Source: DASWKG01 sp036396755 (GTDB lineage Bacteria; Actinomycetota; UBA4738; CALAEC01). Taken from it: a DNA stretch of 21,540 nucleotides. Numbering within the stretch: position 1 is the stretch's first letter; the number at the start of each line of letters is the position of its first letter. The position numbers and the translations under genes are program-made. The notes beneath the pieces are model-generated. The model made no database searches, was not told the origin of the DNA, and saw only the letters and a program-made list of their open reading frames with translations. Below are positions 6,718 to 14,008 of this stretch, piece after piece. The DNA is taken from assembly GCA_036396755.1 (NCBI GenBank), contig DASWKG010000138.1:1-21540 (forward strand), written 5' to 3'.

Positions 6718-6723
6718 ATTGTA
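6718..6723 (-). promoter_or_regulatory. Putative -10 box (TACAAT) of the HTH-Clp1-hydrolase operon
   Basis: TACAAT matches 5 of 6 bases of the sigma-70-type -10 consensus on the minus strand. It ends 9 nt before GTG 6708, and 45 nt before the alternative GTG 6672. No good -35 was found at 16-18 nt upstream. The mRNA would be leaderless or nearly so for the first GTG. Confidence 0.5.
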
Positions 6724-6793
6724 GCCCAGGGCCAGAGCGAGCGGCCAGCCCGGGTAGTCAGAAGGGGCTATAGAGCGGCGGAGCGGCAGGTTC

Positions 6794-6799
6794 CATACT
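6794..6799 (+). promoter_or_regulatory. Weak -10-like box (CATACT) before the histidine kinase
   Basis: CATACT ends 6 nt before ATG 6806 and no ribosome binding site lies between, so a leaderless start is possible. The first base does not fit TANNNT, so support is weak. TATAGA at 6770-6775 is an alternative -10 that would give a leader of about 25 nt. Confidence 0.25.
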
Positions 6800-6805
6800 C
6801 GGCGC

Positions 6806-8272
6806 ATGGAGCGGGTCCGAACCGCCCTCGAGGTGATGCCCGACCCGGCGCTCGCCTGCGACGGTGCAGGCAGCATCCTCGACATGAACGACGAGGCCTG
6901 CGCCCTGCTCGGCTATCGGCGCGAGGAGCTCGCGGGGCTCCCGATCGAGACGCTCGTACCGGCCGGTCTGGTTGCGGCTCACCGAGAGCACCGCAGCACC
7001 TTCTGGGAGCGGCCGAGGCGCCGGCGGATGGGGACGGGACTCGAGATCCGAGCGCTCCGCAAGGACGGGAGCGAGATCGTGGTCGACATCGCCCTCAGCC
7101 CGATCACCACCGACCACGGAGTCGTCGTGATCGCCGCCATGCGCGACATCTCCGAGCGCCAGCGGGCGGAGATCCGGATCCGCGACAGCGAGCGCCGGCT
7201 CGCGGAGGCCCAGCGAGTGGCGCGGGTCGGGAGCTGGGAGTGGGACGTGGACGGGAACCGCGTGACCTGGAGCAACGAGCTCTACCGGATCTACGGCCTC
7301 GATGAGCGGACCTTCGAGGCCACGTACGAGGGTTATCTCTCGAGGGTGCACCCGGAGGACCGGGCGACGAGCGCGGCGGCGATCGAGCACGCCCTCGAGT
7401 CGGGCGCGGACTTCTCGTTCGAGGAGCGGATCGTGCGGCCGGACGGCGAGATCAGGTGGTTGGCGACGTGGGGAAAGGTCGAGACGGCCCCCGACGGCAC
7501 GCCCGGGCGGCTCACCGGGATCTGCCAGGACATCAGCGATCGCAAACAGGCCGACGAGATCAAGGACGCCTTCCTCGCCGCCACCTCGCACGAGCTCCGA
7601 ACCCCCCTCACGGGCGTGCTCGCGGCCGCGCGGACGCTCGCGAACGCGTCGGCCCGGCTCGGGGAGGCGGAGCGGGCCGAGCTGCTGGAGCTTCTCGAAC
7701 GGCAGGCGACCAAGCTCGATCGGCTCCTGGCCGACCTGCTCGACATCGACCGGCTCACCCGAGGGGTGGTCACGCCGCATCGCCGCCCGACGGAGATCGC
7801 CGAGCTCGTACGCCAGATCACCCAGAGCGCCGAGCCCGACGGCCACATCCTTCACGTGGACTCCGATACGCTGATCGCCGACGTGGACGCCCCGAAGCTG
7901 GAACGGATCATCGAGAACCTCCTCAGCAACGCCTACCGTCACACGCCCGCGGGGTCGAACGTCTGGCTCCGCGCCGAGGAGCACGCCGACGGGGTCCTGC
8001 TCACCGTGGAGGATGACGGGCCGGGCGTCCCCGACCACCTGAAGAAGCTGGTCTTCGAGCCATTCCAGCGGGGGGAGACCCCGGAGTACCGGCCGGGGAC
8101 GGGCATCGGGCTCTCGCTCGTCAGCAGGTTCGCCGCGCTGCACGGCGGCCACGCCTGGGTCGCGGACCGTCCCGGAGGGGGCGCCTCGTTCCGGGTCCAC
8201 CTCCCCGCCGATGTCGAGGGGGGGACGGGGACCAGCACGCCCTCAAGGGTTCCGGGCCAACACGCCCCGTGA
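6806..8272 (+). CDS. Soluble PAS-PAS sensor histidine kinase
   Basis: 488 aa with no membrane segment. Two PAS domains come first: about 3-115 (ending AAMRDISERQRAE) and about 138-246 (PAS_3-like, GSWEWDVDGNRVTWSNELYRIYG to QDISDRKQADE). Then the HisKA dimerisation domain with phospho-acceptor His262 in ATSHELRTPL, and a HATPase domain with the N box ENLLSNAYRHTP (370-381), G1 DDGPGVP (403-409), F box FEPF (417-420) and G2 GTGIGLSL (431-438). A cytosolic signal, small molecule or redox state, is expected. No response regulator is adjacent; the orphan receiver at 793 is a possible partner. The gene is divergent from the HTH gene and its TGA overlaps the GTG of the DUF72 gene. The last 20 residues are low-complexity. 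Confidence 0.93.
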   Translation: MERVRTALEVMPDPALACDGAGSILDMNDEACALLGYRREELAGLPIETLVPAGLVAAHREHRSTFWERPRRRRMGTGLEIRALRKDGSEIVVDIALSPITTDHGVVVIAAMRDISERQRAEIRIRDSERRLAEAQRVARVGSWEWDVDGNRVTWSNELYRIYGLDERTFEATYEGYLSRVHPEDRATSAAAIEHALESGADFSFEERIVRPDGEIRWLATWGKVETAPDGTPGRLTGICQDISDRKQADEIKDAFLAATSHELRTPLTGVLAAARTLANASARLGEAERAELLELLERQATKLDRLLADLLDIDRLTRGVVTPHRRPTEIAELVRQITQSAEPDGHILHVDSDTLIADVDAPKLERIIENLLSNAYRHTPAGSNVWLRAEEHADGVLLTVEDDGPGVPDHLKKLVFEPFQRGETPEYRPGTGIGLSLVSRFAALHGGHAWVADRPGGGASFRVHLPADVEGGTGTSTPSRVPGQHAP

Positions 8273-8985
8273 GCGGAACGCTATTCGTGGGGACGTCGGG
8301 CTTCGCCTACCCCGAGTGGAAAGGGGTCTTCTACCCGGAGGGGCTCCCCAACACCGGGATGCTGGACCACTACGCGAGGCAGCTCCCCTCGGTGGAGATC
8401 AACTACACGTTCCGGAGGTACCCGGCGGAGAGGACGCTCGAGCGGTGGGCGTCGCAGACGCCGGAGGGCTTCCGGTTCACGCTGAAGGCGAACCAGCGGA
8501 TCACGCACTCGCGGCGGCTCGCGGACGCCGACGAGGCCGTCTCGCTTTTCCTCGACCGGGCGCGGCTCCTCGGTGAGCGACTCGGGCCGATCCTGTACCA
8601 GTGCCCGCCGAACCTCCGGTTCGATCGTTCGCTGATCGAGTCGTTCCTCGCCCACCTGCCGCCGGTGCCGCTCGCCGCGATGGAGTTCCGGCACGAGTCC
8701 TGGGGGGAGGCGCGCGACATCCTCACCGGTCACGGTGTCGCGTGGTGCGTCGCCGACACCGACGAGCGCGTGGGAGGCGAACTCGGTGCGGGGCCCTTCG
8801 CCTACGCGAGGCTGCGCAAGGACGAGTACGCCGACGAGGAGCTGTCGGAGTGGGCGCGGCGCATCCGCGGCGCGCTCGACGACGGCCGCGACGTCTACTG
8901 CTACATGAAGCACGAGGGGCCCGAGGGCCCCGGCCGGGCGCTGCGGCTGCGCGAGCTGGTGTGGGCCTCCGCGGACCCCGGCTAG
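8269..8985 (+). CDS. DUF72 family protein (YecE-like)
   Basis: 238 aa, the usual length for the DUF72 TIM-barrel family. Typical stretches are FVGTSGFAYPEWKGVFYPEG (6-25), SVEINYTFRRYPAERTLERW (41-60), PEGFRFTLKANQRITH (65-80), GPILYQCPPNL, MEFRHESW and YARLRKDEY. The biochemical function of DUF72 proteins is not established. The GTG start lies inside the last codons of the histidine kinase gene (GTGA overlap), so translation is probably coupled. The TAG stop shares a CTAG palindrome with the TAG of the convergent gene, so the two coding regions overlap by 4 nt. Confidence 0.93.
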   Translation: MSGTLFVGTSGFAYPEWKGVFYPEGLPNTGMLDHYARQLPSVEINYTFRRYPAERTLERWASQTPEGFRFTLKANQRITHSRRLADADEAVSLFLDRARLLGERLGPILYQCPPNLRFDRSLIESFLAHLPPVPLAAMEFRHESWGEARDILTGHGVAWCVADTDERVGGELGAGPFAYARLRKDEYADEELSEWARRIRGALDDGRDVYCYMKHEGPEGPGRALRLRELVWASADPG

Positions 8986-9788
8986 CGCGGGAACCGCGAG
9001 GCGATCATCTGGAAGCACGGCCAGTAGGCGGCGGGCTGGACGTTGTCGTCCATCACGACGAGCGGGCCGCTCCGGCCGAGGTGGTGCGCCACGATCAGCG
9101 CGGGATCGTTGATGTCGGCGATCGAGACGGTGTCGACGCCGGCCTCGATCGCCGCCCCGGCGAAGCCGTGGTCGGAGAAGACCAGGTCGGGCGTGACCTC
9201 CTCGAGCATCCGCTCCATGGGCCCGGGGCTGTGGGTGTGCAGGGCGGAGGCCCGGTCGGTGTAGACGGCGACCCCGTTCAGGTAGCGGATCTGGCGGCTG
9301 CGCCCGTCGACCTTCCAGGTGAAGCCCTCGAGCGGCTGGAGCAGCTTGGCACCGTGCTCGACGAGCAGGCGGCCGGCCGCCTGGTACAGCAGGATCAACC
9401 CGGTGGGGTGCCCGGTCGCGAGCAGGACCCGCTCGCCGCGCTCGGCCGCGAGCGCGAGGCGGTCCCCCACCTCCTCGAATGCGTCGAGCACGCGGGCCGG
9501 GTCGACGATCACCACGCCGTGACGGACCTCGGGGTCGGCGGAGAAGCCGCCCGCATGGGCCGCGAGCCCGAGCACGGTCTCGTACGGCAGCTCGCTCACG
9601 CCCGAGAGCCCGAACTGGAGCTCCGGGTCGCCCTCGACGAGCCGCTTGATCTTCCAGAGCACGTTGGGCCGGTCGTGGGAGTTCACGCCGGCGCCGCCCC
9701 CGTCGATCAGCGCGTCGATCAGTCGCTCGCGCGGGTAGGGGGCGGGGATCCAGCGGTCGGGTTCGGACCCGGAATGTGGTTTGCTCAT
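8982..9788 (-). CDS. Conserved actinobacterial protein usually labelled 'phosphatase'
   Basis: 268 aa. The sequence matches, from memory, a family found widely in Actinobacteria and annotated as phosphatase without much experimental support. Conserved-looking elements are LLATGHPTGL (123-132), HTHSPGPMERML (184-195), SDHGFAGAA (205-213), IADINDPAL (223-231) and VMDDNVQPAAYWP (245-257). The many Asp, His and Asn residues in these loops suggest a metal or phosphate site, but I cannot name the catalytic set. No signal peptide or membrane helix. The ATG at 9788 lies in a 31-bp divergent space shared with an SDR gene; TAGGAT 9 nt upstream suggests a near-leaderless start. It could be any metal-dependent hydrolase. 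Confidence 0.8.
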   Translation of the reverse strand: MSKPHSGSEPDRWIPAPYPRERLIDALIDGGGAGVNSHDRPNVLWKIKRLVEGDPELQFGLSGVSELPYETVLGLAAHAGGFSADPEVRHGVVIVDPARVLDAFEEVGDRLALAAERGERVLLATGHPTGLILLYQAAGRLLVEHGAKLLQPLEGFTWKVDGRSRQIRYLNGVAVYTDRASALHTHSPGPMERMLEEVTPDLVFSDHGFAGAAIEAGVDTVSIADINDPALIVAHHLGRSGPLVVMDDNVQPAAYWPCFQMIASRFPR

Positions 9789-9797
9789 CCCCGATCC

Positions 9798-9807
9798 ATC
9801 CTATAGG
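9798..9807. promoter_or_regulatory. Symmetric promoter element between divergent genes
   Basis: CCTATAGG at 9800-9807 is a perfect palindrome that offers TATAGG as a -10 hexamer on either strand, with TAGGAT (9803-9798) overlapping on the minus strand. The minus-strand reading fits the gene starting at 9788. The plus-strand reading would start transcription inside the SDR gene's ribosome site (AGGGAGGT, 9805-9812), so it is less convincing for that gene. Confidence 0.35.
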
Positions 9808-9819
9808 GAGGTCGCTCGC

Positions 9820-10590
9820 ATGCCTGAGCTCGACGGCAAGGTCGCCCTGGTCACGGGCGGCAGCAAGGGGATCGGCAGGGCCATCGCCCTCGCGCTCGCC
9901 GAGGCGGGCGCCGACGTGGCGCTGGCGGCCCGCGGTCGGGACGACCTCGAGCGGACCGCGAAGGAGGTGGAGGCGACCGGACGCCGGGCCCTCGCCGTTC
10001 CCACCGACGTGGCCGACCCCGACCAGTGCCGCGCCCTGGTCGACCGGACCGTCGCCGAGCTCGGCACGCTCGACATCCTCGTCAACAACGCGGGGGCGGC
10101 GCCGTTCTTCTCCCAGATCGAGACCGTGCGGCTCGACGGCTTCGAGAAGTACTTCCGCATCAACTTCTCGAGCGCCGTCTACTGCACCCAGGCGGCCGGC
10201 CCGGCCCTGCTCGAGAAGGGTTCCGGATGCGTGATCAACGTGGCGTCGGTGGCGGGGTTCATCGCCAGCCCGGGCCTCACCTACTACGCGTCGGCGAAGG
10301 CCGCGCTCATCAGCCTCACCAGGACCGTCGCGCGAGAGTGGGCATCCTCCGGCGTCCGCGTGAACGCGATCGCCCCGGGCTGGATCGAGACCGAGATGAA
10401 CTCGACGGCCCGGCAGGACCCCGGCTTCTTCGAGGGCGTTCGGTCGCAGATCCCCATGGGCCGCTGGGGAAGGCCCGAGGAGGTGGCGGCCCTGGCACGC
10501 TTCCTCGCCTCCGATGCGGCGTCCTTCATGACGGGGTCGGTCGTCGTGATCGACGGCGGCCAGACGCTGACGGCCCTCGGCGCACCGTAG
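9820..10590 (+). CDS. SDR family oxidoreductase (FabG-like)
   Basis: 256 aa classical short-chain dehydrogenase. TGGSKGIG (12-19) is the NAD(P)-binding loop, NNAG follows at DILVNNAGAAP, the catalytic Ser lies in INVASVAGF, and YASAK is the active-site Tyr-x-x-x-Lys. IAPGWIETEM and SVVVIDGGQT complete the usual C-terminal pattern. It should oxidise an alcohol or reduce a ketone with NAD(P); the substrate is not predictable. ATG 9820 is chosen because AGGGAGGT lies 7 nt upstream; the frame is open to 9781 but those codons overlap the divergent gene's start. Its TAG shares one base with the GTG of the next SDR gene, so the two are an operon. Confidence 0.93.
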   Translation: MPELDGKVALVTGGSKGIGRAIALALAEAGADVALAARGRDDLERTAKEVEATGRRALAVPTDVADPDQCRALVDRTVAELGTLDILVNNAGAAPFFSQIETVRLDGFEKYFRINFSSAVYCTQAAGPALLEKGSGCVINVASVAGFIASPGLTYYASAKAALISLTRTVAREWASSGVRVNAIAPGWIETEMNSTARQDPGFFEGVRSQIPMGRWGRPEEVAALARFLASDAASFMTGSVVVIDGGQTLTALGAP

Positions 10591-11396
10591 TGGCCTCCAA
10601 GGTCGTCATCGTCACCGGCGCGTCGAGCGGCATCGGCGAGGCCATCGTCCGGCGGGTGGCCCGAACGGGCGCGCGCGTGGTCCTGGCCGCCCGGCGAGAG
10701 GAGCGGCTGCGGGCGATCGCCGGCGACATCGCGGCATCGGGGGGCGAGGCGCACCCCGTGGTGTGCGACGTCACCAGGAAGACCGACCTGCGCAAGCTCC
10801 TCGCCGAGGTGGAGCGGCGGTACGGACGCTGCGACGTGCTCGTCAACAACGCGGGCGTCCCGGGCGGCGGCCTGTTCGCCGAGGTCGACCTCGCCCAGCT
10901 CGACCGGGTGACCACCACCAACTACCTGTCGGTCCTGTGGACCTCGAAGCTGTTCCTGCCGCTGCTCCTCGCCTCTCGGGGCCACCTCGTGAACGTGTCG
11001 TCGCTGGCCGGCCGCTATGCGCTGCCGGGAGGCGCGGCGTACTCGGCCACGAAGCACGCGGTGGTGGCGCTCTCGGAGGCGCTCTACTACGAGCTCAAGC
11101 CGCACGGCGTCATGGTCACGGTGGTGAACCCGGGGCTGGTCGAGACCGAGGCGTTCCCGCAGAGCGGCATCAAGCGAGACCCGATGCTCGGCCGGTTCGT
11201 GATGGCCCCCGATCGCATCGCCGAGGTGATCTGGGACGTCATCAGGCGCCGGCGCGGGCCCGAGATCTCGATCCCGCGCTGGCTCGGCTCGCTGCAGGCC
11301 ACCCGCGTGCTCGCGCCGCCGCTCTACCGCGCGGTGATGGAGCGGCTCGTGGGCCCACGGAACCGGCCGGGGGTCGGGGAGCGCCCAGCCGGGTAA
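10590..11396 (+). CDS. SDR family NAD(P)-dependent oxidoreductase
   Basis: 268 aa. TGASSGIG (9-16) is the cofactor loop, followed by CDVTRK, VLVNNAGVPGGG, a catalytic Ser in VNVSSLAGRYALPGG and YSATK with the Tyr-Lys pair. VVNPGLVETEAF is the typical post-active-site loop. The longer C-terminal tail (about 215-268, with DVIRRRRGPEISIPRWLGSL) resembles SDRs that act on lipophilic substrates or attach to membranes; this is only a hint. GTG 10590 overlaps the last base of the upstream SDR stop (TAGTG). The gene ends 6 nt from the convergent phosphofructokinase stop. The two SDR genes differ clearly, so they are not a recent duplication. Confidence 0.93.
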   Translation: MASKVVIVTGASSGIGEAIVRRVARTGARVVLAARREERLRAIAGDIAASGGEAHPVVCDVTRKTDLRKLLAEVERRYGRCDVLVNNAGVPGGGLFAEVDLAQLDRVTTTNYLSVLWTSKLFLPLLLASRGHLVNVSSLAGRYALPGGAAYSATKHAVVALSEALYYELKPHGVMVTVVNPGLVETEAFPQSGIKRDPMLGRFVMAPDRIAEVIWDVIRRRRGPEISIPRWLGSLQATRVLAPPLYRAVMERLVGPRNRPGVGERPAG

Positions 11397-11402
11397 GGCG
11401 CC

Positions 11403-12551
11403 TCAGTACAGGAACATCGGCTTGCCGCCGACGTGGCGAACCTTGGGCCGGTAGCCCTCGGCGTCGTAGAGCTCGTCGACGTCGACGCGCTTGACCCCTT
11501 CTCGCGTCACACCGATCGGAACGTTCGTGTAGGTGCCGCTCCGGAGCGCCACCATGCGGCCGCTCGATCCCTCGAGCGCGAGGTCGGCCGCCATCACCGC
11601 GTAGTTGGTGGCGACCATCAGGTCGAGGGAGTCGGGGCTGCCGGAGCGCACGAGGTAGCCGAGCTGCTGCTCGACGATCCCCTCCCCCGTGATCTCCTTC
11701 AGCAGCCGCGACACCGTGGCGCCGATGCCGCCGAGCTTGCGGTGGCCGTAGGCGTCGGCCTCGCCGGAGAGGTGGAGGTCGCCACCCTCGAGGGTCGCGC
11801 CCTCCGAGATCGTCATCATCGCGTAGTTGCTTGGGTTCGACCGCTTGTCCTCGAGCAGCAGCCCCGCGAGCCGCTCGATGTCGACGGGCACCTCGGAGAT
11901 GACGGCCCGATCGACGTGGGCGAGGTACGCGGTGATCAGCGAGGTCTCGCCGCTGTAGCGGCCGAACAGCTCGACCACGGCGATCCGCTCGTGGGATCCC
12001 GTGCTGGTGCGCAGGTTGTGGATGAACTGCACACCGCGCGTGACGGCCGTCGAGAAGCCGATGCAGTAGTCGGTCCCGTGCACGTCGTTGTCCATCGTCT
12101 TGGGGATCGCGAGGACGGGCACGCCCTCCTCATGCATGCGGAGCGCGTAGGAGAGCGTGTCGTCGCCCCCGATCGGGATGAGCACGTCGATCCCCCGCGA
12201 CTCGAGCACCCTCAGCACGTGCGGCGTGAGGTCGTGCGGCTCCTCGCCGGTCGCCTGCTCGCGGAGGAACCCGGGGACCTCCTCGGTTCGCATCCGCGCG
12301 GGGTTCGTGCGGGCGGTATGCAGGATCGTGCCGCCGGTCCGGTCGATCGTTCGGACGGCCGCCCGGTCGAGCGGCAGGAGGTTGCGCTCGATCGACCCGG
12401 GGTCGTCCGGATCGGTCGAAACCAGGCCGTCCCATCCCCGCCGGATCCCGACCATCTCGTGACCCGCCCCCGCAACGCGCTCCACCGCCGCCTTGATGCA
12501 CGGGTTCAGGCCGGGGACGTCCCCGCCGCCGGTCAGGATGCCGATCCGCAT
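11403..12551 (-). CDS. pfp: 6-phosphofructokinase, probably PPi-dependent
   Basis: 382 aa PFKA-family enzyme acting on fructose 6-phosphate in glycolysis. LTGGGDVPGLN (6-16) binds the phosphoryl donor. Two positions separate ATP from PPi enzymes: GGDD at 128-131, where Asp131 replaces the Gly of the ATP-type GGDG, and PKTMDND at 150-156, where Lys151 replaces the Gly of PGTIDND. Both point to pyrophosphate as donor. Catalytic Asp154 is present, followed by GFSTAV, GRYSGETS and ISEGA. ATG 12551 has GAGAGGAG 7 nt upstream. It follows the GNAT gene by 13 nt and so is the second gene of an operon. PPi enzymes are reversible and may serve gluconeogenesis as well. The symbol is given on donor-site residues only. 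Confidence 0.92.
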   Translation of the reverse strand: MRIGILTGGGDVPGLNPCIKAAVERVAGAGHEMVGIRRGWDGLVSTDPDDPGSIERNLLPLDRAAVRTIDRTGGTILHTARTNPARMRTEEVPGFLREQATGEEPHDLTPHVLRVLESRGIDVLIPIGGDDTLSYALRMHEEGVPVLAIPKTMDNDVHGTDYCIGFSTAVTRGVQFIHNLRTSTGSHERIAVVELFGRYSGETSLITAYLAHVDRAVISEVPVDIERLAGLLLEDKRSNPSNYAMMTISEGATLEGGDLHLSGEADAYGHRKLGGIGATVSRLLKEITGEGIVEQQLGYLVRSGSPDSLDLMVATNYAVMAADLALEGSSGRMVALRSGTYTNVPIGVTREGVKRVDVDELYDAEGYRPKVRHVGGKPMFLY

Positions 12552-12564
12552 GATGTCGCTCCTC

Positions 12565-13002
12565 TCAGCGAAGGTCCCAGAACAGAAGGAGGCCGTGGCG
12601 CGCGAGATCCAGGCGCTCGTAGAGGGCCACCGCCGGCCGCTCGTCCTCGTGCGTGTGCAGGAGGATCGAATCGCACCCCGCTTCCTCGGCCCGGCGGCGG
12701 GCCTCGCGCATCAGCGCGCTCCCGATCCCGCGCCGCCGGAACCCTTCGTCCACCACGAGGCCGTCGAGCCATGCGGCCGGCGTCTCGTCCATCGGGTTCC
12801 ACCGGGTGATCAGCAGGGTGCAGGCGCCGACCACCGCGCCGCCCTCCTCCGCGATCAGCACGACGCCGCCGGCGGCGAGGAAGTCCTCGAGCCCCTCGCG
12901 CGCACGGGCATCCCCCGGAAGGATCGCGGTTCCCACGAGCCGCATCAGGCGAGCGACCTCGTCGGCATCGGCCGGGCGCGCATCACGGATCGCGGTGGTC
13001 AC
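12565..13002 (-). CDS. GNAT family N-acetyltransferase
   Basis: 145 aa, one GNAT domain. AIRDARPADADEVARLM is the usual first strand and helix, DGLVVDEGFRRRGIGSALMREA (80-101) holds the acetyl-CoA pyrophosphate loop RRxGxG, and CDSILLHTHEDERPAVALYERLDL is the C-terminal half with the conserved Tyr129. The acceptor substrate is unknown. GTG 13002 lacks a ribosome site but has TACGCT exactly 6 nt upstream, fitting a leaderless mRNA. It precedes the phosphofructokinase gene by 13 nt. Co-transcription suggests a role near central metabolism, possibly protein or metabolite acetylation, but that is inference. Confidence 0.9.
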   Translation of the reverse strand: MTTAIRDARPADADEVARLMRLVGTAILPGDARAREGLEDFLAAGGVVLIAEEGGAVVGACTLLITRWNPMDETPAAWLDGLVVDEGFRRRGIGSALMREARRRAEEAGCDSILLHTHEDERPAVALYERLDLARHGLLLFWDLR

Positions 13003-13008
13003 GGGAAG

Positions 13009-13014
13009 AGCGTA
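13009..13014 (-). promoter_or_regulatory. Putative -10 box (TACGCT) of a leaderless GNAT-pfp mRNA
   Basis: TACGCT on the minus strand is followed by 6 nt and then GTG 13002. This puts the likely start point on the first base of the start codon. No -35 element stands out. Confidence 0.5.
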
Positions 13015-13058
13015 GACGCGGCGCGCCGACGATGCTGCGTGCCGACGCCGACCAAGAC

Positions 13059-13086
13059 CGAGGGCCCGGCCGAAGCCGGGCCCTCG
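13059..13086 (-). terminator. Strong hairpin terminator of the secreted-protein gene
   Basis: A perfect 12-bp GC-rich stem (13059-13070 with 13075-13086) encloses a 4-nt loop that reads TTCG on the minus strand and is closed by C-G, the very stable cUUCGg tetraloop. It starts 24 nt after the stop at 13111. The run after the hairpin (GTCTTGG) has only a weak T-tract, common in high-GC actinobacteria. Direction is assigned from the minus-strand gene that ends just before it. Confidence 0.8.
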
Positions 13087-13110
13087 TCGGAGGATCGCCG
13101 TCTGCTGGGG

Positions 13111-13938
13111 CTAGGCCTGGCAGTCGGGGTGGGTCGGGTTCGCGGAGCAGACGACGCTCTGGGGGACGTCGGAGCCGACCACGAACACCTCGGGCCGCGG
13201 CGTCTCGTCGATCGTCGGCGCCGTCACGCTCGACGTCCCGACCGGAGCCGGAGCCGTGGCGCTGACCCATGTCCGCACGTGGGGGGCGTTGCTGTTGTTG
13301 GTGAACGTCCCGTCCGGGTCGATCTGCGTCCCCACCTGGATGAGCCCGCCCACCGAGGCGCCCGTGAACGCCTCGAACGGGTAGTTCATCGTGATCACCT
13401 TGCCGGTCACGTCGATGCTGAAGCCCGACGTCACGACCGCGGCTGTTCTGGTGGGATTCGTGCACGCCGCGGGGATGCGGACGTCGGCCCGCTGCGGATC
13501 GGTGGCCGCCGCCGCGTTCGATCCCTGGACGACCGCCTCGAACCACGCATCGCATCCGCCGATGTTCGTCAGGATCCGGAAGATCAGGCTGGGGCCGAAG
13601 GTCGGCAGGACGTTCCCCTGCGTCTCGATCGTGGCCCGGAAGCCGGTGGCCGTGTAGAGCACCTGCTTCACGGTCCCGTCGGGGTTGAGGACCTTCGTCG
13701 TGAAGTACGGGGTCGAGAAGGAGATCTGGGTGATGTCGGCGCCGTCGATCGAGGCGGGCCTCGTGTCGGGGCCGGACGTCGGCGACACGTTGGTCAGCTG
13801 GTTCGAGTTGACGAAGTTCGCGTCACCCGCTCCGTCGGTTGCCACCACGGCGGCCGCGGTGTCGGCCGTCGCGGGGAGCTGGAAGCAGAGCGCGGTCATC
13901 GCGAGGGCGACGCCGGCGAATACCGATCTCGATCGCAT
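13111..13938 (-). CDS. Secreted protein of unknown function
   Basis: 275 aa. A Sec signal peptide covers about 1-25 (MRSRSVFAGVALAMTALCFQ, then LPATA before Asp26); Cys18 lacks a proper lipobox, so it is probably released, not lipid-anchored. The mature part is rich in Thr, Ser, Val, Asp and Asn with short beta-like stretches. DGAGDANFVNSNQ and SIDGADITQISFSTPYF (63-79) recall the start of DOMON/CBM9-like beta sandwiches. Four Cys remain after cleavage (129, 159, 264, 273) and could form two disulfides, the last pair closing a small C-terminal loop. ATG 13938 is fixed by AAGGAGGA 5 nt upstream. The frame is open far upstream, through the pyruvate kinase gene, but that is shadow. A strong terminator follows and two palindromes precede it. 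Confidence 0.82.
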   Translation of the reverse strand: MRSRSVFAGVALAMTALCFQLPATADTAAAVVATDGAGDANFVNSNQLTNVSPTSGPDTRPASIDGADITQISFSTPYFTTKVLNPDGTVKQVLYTATGFRATIETQGNVLPTFGPSLIFRILTNIGGCDAWFEAVVQGSNAAAATDPQRADVRIPAACTNPTRTAAVVTSGFSIDVTGKVITMNYPFEAFTGASVGGLIQVGTQIDPDGTFTNNSNAPHVRTWVSATAPAPVGTSSVTAPTIDETPRPEVFVVGSDVPQSVVCSANPTHPDCQA

Positions 13939-13966
13939 GCCGATCCTCCTTGTTCGGTTGCATGAA

Positions 13967-13982
13967 TTGGTCAGTTGCCCAA
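13967..13982. promoter_or_regulatory. Operator-like inverted repeat, proximal copy
   Basis: TTGGTCAGTTGCCCAA: two 7-bp arms around a 2-bp centre, matching at 6 of 7 pairs, in the pattern TTGnnCA-nn-TGnnCAA. Flanking GAATT and AATTC nearly extend the symmetry. The centre lies about 36 bp upstream of the secreted-protein ATG, suitable for repression. Confidence 0.45.
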
Positions 13983-14008
13983 ATTCGATGCCGCGCTGGC
14001 GTTCGCCT

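Noticed and set aside
6709..6885. N-terminal extension of the HTH protein to 125 aa
   Set aside because: Crosses the TACAAT promoter box and the divergent kinase start; sequence is unlike the family and lacks a ribosome site.
6758..8200. Minus-strand open frame of 480 codons opposite the histidine kinase
   Set aside because: Mirror of a well-conserved PAS-HisKA-HATPase gene; no domain and biased composition.
11433..12809. Plus-strand open frame of 458 codons opposite phosphofructokinase and the GNAT gene
   Set aside because: Crosses the boundary of two real minus-strand genes and gives a His/Val/Asp-rich shadow sequence.
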